Source: Candidatus Falkowbacteria bacterium RIFCSPLOWO2_12_FULL_45_13 (lineage in GTDB: Bacteria; Patescibacteriota; Patescibacteriia; Patescibacteriales; GWC2-42-12). Taken from it: a stretch of DNA of 8,942 nt. Below, piece by piece: positions 4,130 to 8,942 of the stretch. The DNA is taken from contig MFFY01000007.1 in assembly GCA_001778055.1 (NCBI GenBank), positions 1-8,942 of the forward strand, written 5' to 3'. The position numbers were made by a program, and so were the translations under genes. Every line of letters begins with the position of its first letter. The stretch's first letter is position 1. The notes below the pieces were generated by a model. That model saw only the letters and a program-made list of their open reading frames with translations. It searched no databases and had not been told where the DNA came from.

Positions 4130-6910
4130 ATGCCTAAAAAAATAGTAAAAAAACAGTCGAAAAAACCTGAAAAAAGAGCCGAGATTAAAAAACCGGCTAA
4201 AGTTAAGGTTGAAAAAAAAGAGATTGAATTCAAGCCAGCTAAAAATAAGATTCTGAACCCCGCCGCCGCCCCCGCCTCCGCCAAGGCTACGGCGGGTAAG
4301 AAAGCTTCGGCGGACAAGCAAGCTCGGGATGACAAGCTGAAAAATCAGGCGCTTGAACCGGCTAAAAAGAAAGCCGAAGCGGCAAGCGAAATCGCGGAGC
4401 AGGGAGAAAAAAACGGCATCGGCTCCATTCCCAATTTAACGGTGTTAAAAAAAGAAAAAACTCTTTACGGCTTGGTTGAGCCGCAGCCCCTGGTGGGCGA
4501 AATCCGTAAATCATATCTGGATTACGCCATGGCCGTGATCGTTTCCCGCGCCTTGCCGGACGCGCGCGACGGCTTGAAACCGGTGCACCGCCGGATTCTT
4601 TACGCCATGTGGAACGTGGGACTCACCGCCGGCGCCAGATTCAGAAAGTCAGCCACGGTAGTGGGCGAGGTCTTGGGCAAGTACCACCCGCACGGCGATA
4701 CGGCGGTTTACGACTCCATGGTCAGAATGGCCCAGGATTTTTCCATGCGCTATCCGTTGGTTCGCGGGCAAGGCAATTTCGGCTCCATGGACGGGGACAG
4801 CGCCGCGGCCATGAGATACACCGAAGCCAAGCTGTCGGCCGCAGCCGAGGAACTGTTTTTCGATATTGAAAAAAATACGGTCGGTTTCACGCCGAATTTC
4901 GACGGCTCGCAGCAGGAACCGCAGGTTTTGCCGGCTAAATTGCCGAATTTGCTTTTAAACGGCGCTTCAGGCATTGCCGTGGGTATGGCCACCAATATCC
5001 CGCCGCATAATTTAAGGGAATTGGCTCTGGCCATCGCCTATCTCATAGACAATCCAGAAGCTACGGTTGAAGATTTAACCCGGTTCGTCAAAGGCCCTGA
5101 TTTCCCGACTGGCGGCGTGATTTATAATCAAAAAGACATCTTGCAGGCTTACGCCACGGGCAAGGGCGGCATCGTGGTGCGCGGCGTGGCCGAAGCGGTG
5201 GAGAATAAAAATGGCCAATGGCAGATAATTATTTCCGAAATACCCTATCAGGTCAACAAGGCGACTTTGGTGGAAAAAATCGCCGACTTGGTCAAGGACA
5301 AAAAAATTGAAGGCGTTAAAGATTTGCGCGATGAATCGGACAAGGACGGCGTGCGTGTGGCGCTGGACTTAAAGAAAGACGCTTACCCCAAAAAGATTTT
5401 GAACAGTTTGTTCAAGCAGACCCAGCTGCAGGAAACTTTTCATGTCAATATGCTGGCTTTGGTGGACGGCATCCAGCCTAAAGTTTTGACTTTAAAGATG
5501 GTTTTGGAAGAATACATCAAGCACCGCACCGAGGTAACCAAGCGCCGGACCCAGTATGACCTGAATAAAGCCCGCGAACGCGCCCACATTCTGGACGGTT
5601 TGATGATCGCCCTGCATAATATCGATGCGGTCATTAAGGTAATCAAGGCTTCCCGCGACAAAGAGGTGGCCAAAGTTAATTTGATGAAAAAATTCAAATT
5701 GACCGAGCGCCAGACCTTGGCAATTTTGGATATGAAACTGGCCACGCTGGCTAACCTGGAAAGATTAAAAATAGAAAACGAGCTAAAAGAAAAGCGGATC
5801 CTGATCAAAGAATTGGAAGCGATTTTAAGATCTGCGGCCAAGATTAAAGAGATTATTAAAAAAGAAATTAAGGCTTTAGCCGAGAAATTCGGCGATCAGC
5901 GCCGGACCAAAGTGATTAGTCATGGAGTTAAGGAATTTTCCGTGGAAGACCTAGTGCCCAACGAAGAAGCCGTGGTGATGATGACCCGAGACGGCTATAT
6001 CAAGCGGCTGACGCCTGATACTTTTAAAGTCCAAGGCCGGGGCGGCAAAGGCGTGATCGGCTTGACCACCAAAGAGGAAGATATGGTGGATTTTATGTTT
6101 ACTACTTTGACTCATAACGATTTATTATTTTTTACCACCAAGGGTCGGGTGTTTCAGCTTAAAGCCTATGAAATTCCGATTGCCGCCAGGACGGCCAAAG
6201 GCACGCCGATCATTAATTTTTTGCAATTGGCCGGCGGGGAAAAAATCACTTCCACTTTGCCTTTAGATAAATTAGCCAAGAGCCAATACTTATTTTTCGC
6301 CACGGAAAAAGGTTTGGTGAAAAAAGTGGAAATCAGCGCCTTCGCCAATGTCCGTCGCTCCGGCCTGATCGCCATTAAAATCAAGGCGGACGATAAGCTG
6401 ATCTGGACCAAGCCGACCTCGGGCGATGACCAAATCCAATTGGTCACGGCCTTGGGTCAGGCGATTAGGTTTAAAGAAACCGATGTCCGCGACATGGGCC
6501 GCAACGCCGCCGGCGTGCGCGGCATCAGGCTAAAAAAGCAAGGCGACGCCGTGGTGGGCATGGGTGTAATAAAAAATGATAAGGAAAAAATGAAGAAATA
6601 CCAGCTTTTGGCCATTGCCGAACATGGCTTTGGCAAAAGGAGCGCTATTGGGCTTTATAAGTTGCAGGGCCGGGGCGGTTCGGGCGTGAAAACCGCCAAG
6701 GTGACCTCTAAAACCGGAAAATTAATCAATGCTTTCATCGTCAACGCCGAGGTCATGGGAGAAAAAGACATTATTATTATTTCAGAAAAAGGCCAGGTCA
6801 TCAGGCTGCCGTTTAAGAGCGTGAACCTTTTGGGCCGGGATACGCAGGGCGTGCGCCTGATGAGGTTTAAAGAAGAGTCGGATAAGGTGGCTTGCGTGAC
6901 CTGGGTTTAG
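4130..6910 (+). CDS. gyrA: DNA gyrase subunit A with long Lys/Ala-rich N-terminal extension
   Basis: GyrA breaks and rejoins DNA and, with ATP-driven GyrB, introduces negative supercoils. The core begins around residue 120 (SYLDYAM at 128-134) and is colinear with E. coli GyrA at an offset of 108. It includes HPHGD 186-190, the quinolone-region positions T191 and D195 (E. coli S83 and D87), catalytic R229-Y230 and intercalating I282. Breakage-reunion and coiled-coil regions run to about 605. The C-terminal beta-pinwheel (about 609-926) carries the GyrA box QGRGGKG at 635-641 and a second QGRGGSG at 846-852, which favours GyrA over ParC. The large E. coli insertion near the tower and the acidic C-terminal tail are absent. 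The extension (1 to about 108) is basic, disordered-looking and includes a palindromic repeat at residues 48-62. ATG 4130 is the only Met before the core; there is no Shine-Dalgarno. gyrB is not in the window. Confidence 0.98.
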   Translation: MPKKIVKKQSKKPEKRAEIKKPAKVKVEKKEIEFKPAKNKILNPAAAPASAKATAGKKASADKQARDDKLKNQALEPAKKKAEAASEIAEQGEKNGIGSIPNLTVLKKEKTLYGLVEPQPLVGEIRKSYLDYAMAVIVSRALPDARDGLKPVHRRILYAMWNVGLTAGARFRKSATVVGEVLGKYHPHGDTAVYDSMVRMAQDFSMRYPLVRGQGNFGSMDGDSAAAMRYTEAKLSAAAEELFFDIEKNTVGFTPNFDGSQQEPQVLPAKLPNLLLNGASGIAVGMATNIPPHNLRELALAIAYLIDNPEATVEDLTRFVKGPDFPTGGVIYNQKDILQAYATGKGGIVVRGVAEAVENKNGQWQIIISEIPYQVNKATLVEKIADLVKDKKIEGVKDLRDESDKDGVRVALDLKKDAYPKKILNSLFKQTQLQETFHVNMLALVDGIQPKVLTLKMVLEEYIKHRTEVTKRRTQYDLNKARERAHILDGLMIALHNIDAVIKVIKASRDKEVAKVNLMKKFKLTERQTLAILDMKLATLANLERLKIENELKEKRILIKELEAILRSAAKIKEIIKKEIKALAEKFGDQRRTKVISHGVKEFSVEDLVPNEEAVVMMTRDGYIKRLTPDTFKVQGRGGKGVIGLTTKEEDMVDFMFTTLTHNDLLFFTTKGRVFQLKAYEIPIAARTAKGTPIINFLQLAGGEKITSTLPLDKLAKSQYLFFATEKGLVKKVEISAFANVRRSGLIAIKIKADDKLIWTKPTSGDDQIQLVTALGQAIRFKETDVRDMGRNAAGVRGIRLKKQGDAVVGMGVIKNDKEKMKKYQLLAIAEHGFGKRSAIGLYKLQGRGGSGVKTAKVTSKTGKLINAFIVNAEVMGEKDIIIISEKGQVIRLPFKSVNLLGRDTQGVRLMRFKEESDKVACVTWV
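4271..4314. repeat. Palindromic GGCGG/CCGCC element embedded in gyrA
   Basis: CCCGCC (4271-4276) pairs with GGCGGG (4291-4296), and TCCGCC (4277-4282) pairs with GGCGGA (4309-4314). The element encodes the peptide ASAKATAGKKASAD in the GyrA extension. It shares TCCGCC and AAGGC with the intergenic palindrome at 1872-1900 (reverse complement). I recall near-identical Ala/Lys peptides from palindrome insertions in other Patescibacteria proteins, but this has not been searched. Confidence 0.65.
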
Positions 6911-6917
6911 AATAGTT

Positions 6918-7069
6918 ATCTCAAAACTCAAATCTCAAATCTATAACTCAAATATCAAAGCTAACATTTGATAGCAAAATACTCGGCTAAGCCCGCTTAC
7001 TTTTAAATAAAAATTAACAGTTTTGAGTTTTAAGATAGGTTTTGACTTTTGACATTTGAGTTTTGAGAT
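6918..7069. repeat. Long-range inverted repeat downstream of gyrA
   Basis: ATCTCAAAACTCAAAT (6918-6933) is the exact 16-base reverse complement of 7054-7069, enclosing 120 bases. The interior contains more TCAAAT and TTTTGAG words, the GCTAAGCCCGCTT word (6986-6998) and AACAGTTTTGA (7016-7026), both shared with the gap before the MBL gene. TTGACA at 7049-7054 with AAAAAT 16 bases later (7071-7076) could be a weak promoter for the gene at 7196, but the -10 matches only 4/6. The repeat starts eight bases after the gyrA stop. Confidence 0.7.
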
Positions 7070-7112
7070 TAAAAATAAAAATTAATTATGACTTATGCTT
7101 CGGCTGCGTCGC

Positions 7113-7141
7113 CTGCCAGGTTCTATGCCCGGCGGTTTTTT
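7113..7141 (+). terminator. Intrinsic terminator-like hairpin after gyrA or in the leader of the surface protein
   Basis: CTGCCAGG (7113-7120) pairs with CCCGGCGG (7128-7135) through seven pairs, one of them G-U, with one A-C mismatch, a 7-base loop, and six T immediately after (7136-7141). This is the usual form of a Rho-independent terminator. It lies 203 bases after the gyrA stop and 55 bases before the next ATG. It may end gyrA transcription or act as an attenuator, since a second copy of the left arm follows at 7165-7172. Confidence 0.65.
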
Positions 7142-7169
7142 AAATTAAACGCTAAAAGCCAAGGCTGCC

Positions 7170-7175
7170 AGGAGG
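7170..7175 (+). promoter_or_regulatory. Shine-Dalgarno AGGAGG, unusually far from the next ATG
   Basis: AGGAGG is a perfect anti-16S match but ends 20 bases before ATG 7196, beyond the usual 5-10. An in-frame TAA at 7181-7183 rules out an upstream extension of the surface protein. The site overlaps the second CTGCCAGG copy, so it could be hidden by pairing with 7128-7135. Confidence 0.4.
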
Positions 7176-7195
7176 AAGTTTAATCGCTATTTTTT

Positions 7196-8942
7196 ATGAA
7201 AAAATGTTTTTTGTTTTCCATGACCCTGATTCTCCTATTCTCGTTTCCACGGCCGTCGCAGGCTTTTGTTTTCCAAAGCACCCTTTCTCCCGGCGCCAGG
7301 GGGGCGGAAGTTGTCTGGCTCCAGAAAGTCTTGAACGCTATCGGCAAAACCATCGCTTTTTTTCCCCAGGCTGGCTCCCCTGGCCACGAAACCGATTATT
7401 ACGGCCCCCTGACAGTTGTCGCCGTAAAATCCCTGCAATGCGAGGAAGGCATTGTTTGTTCCGGCACGCCTAAAACCACCGGTTTTGGCCTGGTCGGGCC
7501 GAAAACCCGCTCTCTCTTAAATTCTCTCCTGGCCAGGCTAAAAGGACTGTTTTCAAATATTTCTCCGAAATTTCCGTTTCCTCAAGTGGCTGGCGAAAAG
7601 ATTACTGCCGGCCTGGTCGGTTACTGGACGTTTGATGAGGGCGCGGGATCAACTGCGGCCGATTCGTCCGGAAGCGGAAATGCCGGAACCGTTTCCGGCG
7701 GCGCGACGCGAACGGCTGGTAAAATCGGCTCTGGCGCGCTTGTCTTTGACGGCGTTGATGATTACGTCAATCTGGGAAACGTCGCGGCTTTTAATTTCGG
7801 CGCGGGCGATTTTTCCCTCGCCGGCTGGGTGAAAATCGCGGATGACTCCCAAAACCGCGCCATCATAAGTAAACGTTTCGTCTGCAACCATGAAAGTTTT
7901 TGGAACGCGATCGTCGGCGGGGGCTCTAAGTCAGTTTTTTTGGAAGTTGATCAGGACTCGGCCGGCGCTAACTACACCAAGGCTCAAGGAGTGATCAACG
8001 TGCGAGACAGCGCCTGGCGCCATTTCGCGGTCGTGCGCTCCGGCGCGACTTTAAGCGTTTACGTTGACGGCGCGCTTGATAAAAGCGCGGCCGGCGCCGG
8101 CATTGCCAATCTTTCAAACGCGGCGAACGTTCTTATCGGCAAGTACCCGTGCGGCTCGCAATATTTCAAAGGCGAGCTTGACGATATTCGCATATATAAT
8201 CGGGTCATCTCGACGGCGGACATCGCGGCGCTCGTGGCTTTAGGCACGACTCCGACAGAGCCACCGCCGTCCCCCTCACCCGTCAATGGTTCTTGCGGCG
8301 CGACGTTGAATACTTGCTCGGCAGGCGCGTTAGCCGATGTCACCGACTCCGCGACGCAATATTTATGGAATTGTCTCGGCTCAAACGGCGGCGCGACAGC
8401 TTCATGCAGCATAACCATTCCGATAACCGTTCCCGTATCAGCTGGCCCGCTTAAGGCGAGCTCAGCCAACCCGCGCTATTTCGCCGACCCATCAGGCAAG
8501 ATCGTTTACCTCACCGGCTCCCATACCTGGAACAACTTGCAGGATTTCGGCAACTGGGCGGCCTTTGACTACGCCGGCTATCTTAATTTTCTCAAATCAA
8601 AAGGCCACAATGTCATAAGGCTCTGGCAAATTGACGAACCCAATCTGAACTATTTCAACAATGCCGGTTCTGTCAACCCGCTCCCCTTCGCGAAGTCGGG
8701 AACAAAATACGACCTTTCTATCCTCAACCAAACATTTTTTGACCGGCTGAAAGCGCGAGTTCAGGCGGCGCGCGATCAGGGCATTTACGTTATCGTCATG
8801 TTCTTTGACGGCTTTTGGGTGAACGGCCAGCCGGCACAGTGGGCGGCCCATTATTACAATCCGGCAAACAATGTAAACGGTCTTACAACGACGCTAAACC
8901 AAGTGTACACGCTCAATTCACCGCAACTGCTCGCCTACCAAG
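7196..8942 (+). CDS. Secreted peptidoglycan-binding-like/LamG/glycoside-hydrolase-like protein, 3' end outside the window
   Basis: The frame from ATG 7196 stays open to the last base (582 full codons). Residues 1-23 are a signal peptide (K2-K3, hydrophobic core, S-Q-A cleavage). Residues 30-112 resemble the PG_binding_1 fold in its Patescibacteria form: LSPGARGAEV near the start, then LQ, YGPLT, AVKSLQC, GLVGPKTRSLLN. Residues 139-348 are a LamG/concanavalin-like domain (GYWTFDEG, ALVFDGVDDYV, WRHFAVV, LDDIRIYNR). A Pro/Ser/Thr linker (351-365) leads to a module with four cysteines (C367, C374, C393, C404). From about 417 an enzyme-like region begins: NPRYFADPSGK, YLTGSHTWN, FLKSKGHNVIRLW and GIYVIVMFFDGFW, resembling DUF4038-type glycoside hydrolase barrels. 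The catalytic acids cannot be judged because the domain is cut. It probably acts at the cell surface on glycans; the substrate is unknown. Confidence 0.88.
   Translation, partial: MKKCFLFSMTLILLFSFPRPSQAFVFQSTLSPGARGAEVVWLQKVLNAIGKTIAFFPQAGSPGHETDYYGPLTVVAVKSLQCEEGIVCSGTPKTTGFGLVGPKTRSLLNSLLARLKGLFSNISPKFPFPQVAGEKITAGLVGYWTFDEGAGSTAADSSGSGNAGTVSGGATRTAGKIGSGALVFDGVDDYVNLGNVAAFNFGAGDFSLAGWVKIADDSQNRAIISKRFVCNHESFWNAIVGGGSKSVFLEVDQDSAGANYTKAQGVINVRDSAWRHFAVVRSGATLSVYVDGALDKSAAGAGIANLSNAANVLIGKYPCGSQYFKGELDDIRIYNRVISTADIAALVALGTTPTEPPPSPSPVNGSCGATLNTCSAGALADVTDSATQYLWNCLGSNGGATASCSITIPITVPVSAGPLKASSANPRYFADPSGKIVYLTGSHTWNNLQDFGNWAAFDYAGYLNFLKSKGHNVIRLWQIDEPNLNYFNNAGSVNPLPFAKSGTKYDLSILNQTFFDRLKARVQAARDQGIYVIVMFFDGFWVNGQPAQWAAHYYNPANNVNGLTTTLNQVYTLNSPQLLAYQ

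Noticed and set aside
4700..4714. Threonine at the GyrA position equivalent to E. coli S83 as a quinolone-resistance change.
   Set aside because: Thr occurs naturally at this position in many bacteria and D195 is intact, so no resistance claim can be made from sequence.
4130..6910. The topoisomerase being ParC rather than GyrA.
   Set aside because: A GyrA box (QGRGGKG at 635-641) and a complete pinwheel with a second related motif are present, and many reduced genomes keep a single GyrA.
7100..7175. A cyclic-di-GMP-I riboswitch, suggested by ACGCTAAAAGCC at 7149-7160.
   Set aside because: The upstream GGCAAACC strand, the GNRA loop and the closing helix are not there. Only a partial word matches, so no class is assigned.
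7088..7183. A 31-codon frame (ATG 7088 to TAA 7181) that could be a leader peptide before the surface protein.
   Set aside because: It runs through the terminator-like hairpin, has no Shine-Dalgarno and shows no regulatory codon run. The composition is explained by the GC-rich hairpin.

Overview
The window looks like a chromosomal piece of a Candidate Phyla Radiation (Patescibacteria, most likely Parcubacteria-type) bacterium. This is inferred from three things together: intergenic DNA built from short TTTGAC/TTTGAG/AAATGAC repeats, GGCGGA/TCCGCC palindromes that also enter coding sequence, and a secreted protein with the peptidoglycan-binding-like plus LamG arrangement common in that group. 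No 16S rRNA or tRNA is present to confirm it.

Layout, left to right. Bases 1-1761 (+) are the 3' part of a long, charged, largely disordered protein of unknown function that carries two diverged copies of a small module. After a repeat-filled gap comes a UlaG/UPF0173-like metallo-beta-lactamase-fold hydrolase (1925-2569, +). It converges on a two-gene minus-strand unit: a 62-residue zinc-ribbon-like protein (3066-3254) followed by a 114-residue coiled-coil protein (2718-3062). That unit starts at an essentially perfect sigma70-type promoter, and the convergent junction holds a bidirectional terminator and overlapping operator-like palindromes. Divergent from it is a single-pass membrane protein (3429-3962, +). 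A 167-base array of tandem and inverted AAATGAC-type repeats then leads into gyrA (4130-6910, +), a complete DNA gyrase A subunit with an extra Lys/Ala-rich N-terminal extension of about 108 residues, part of which is encoded by a palindromic repeat. After another inverted-repeat gap and a terminator-like hairpin, a secreted multidomain protein begins at 7196 and runs off the right edge. It has a signal peptide, a peptidoglycan-binding-like domain, a LamG domain, a four-cysteine module and the start of a glycoside-hydrolase-like barrel.

The genes do not form one obvious pathway: gyrA is housekeeping and the rest are accessory or unknown. The points most worth a second look are the truncated surface enzyme and its possible switch-like leader, the repeat-bearing GyrA extension, the orphan 20-base palindrome at 2602-2621, and the repeated module in the first protein. 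I saw no CRISPR array, transposase, rRNA or tRNA.
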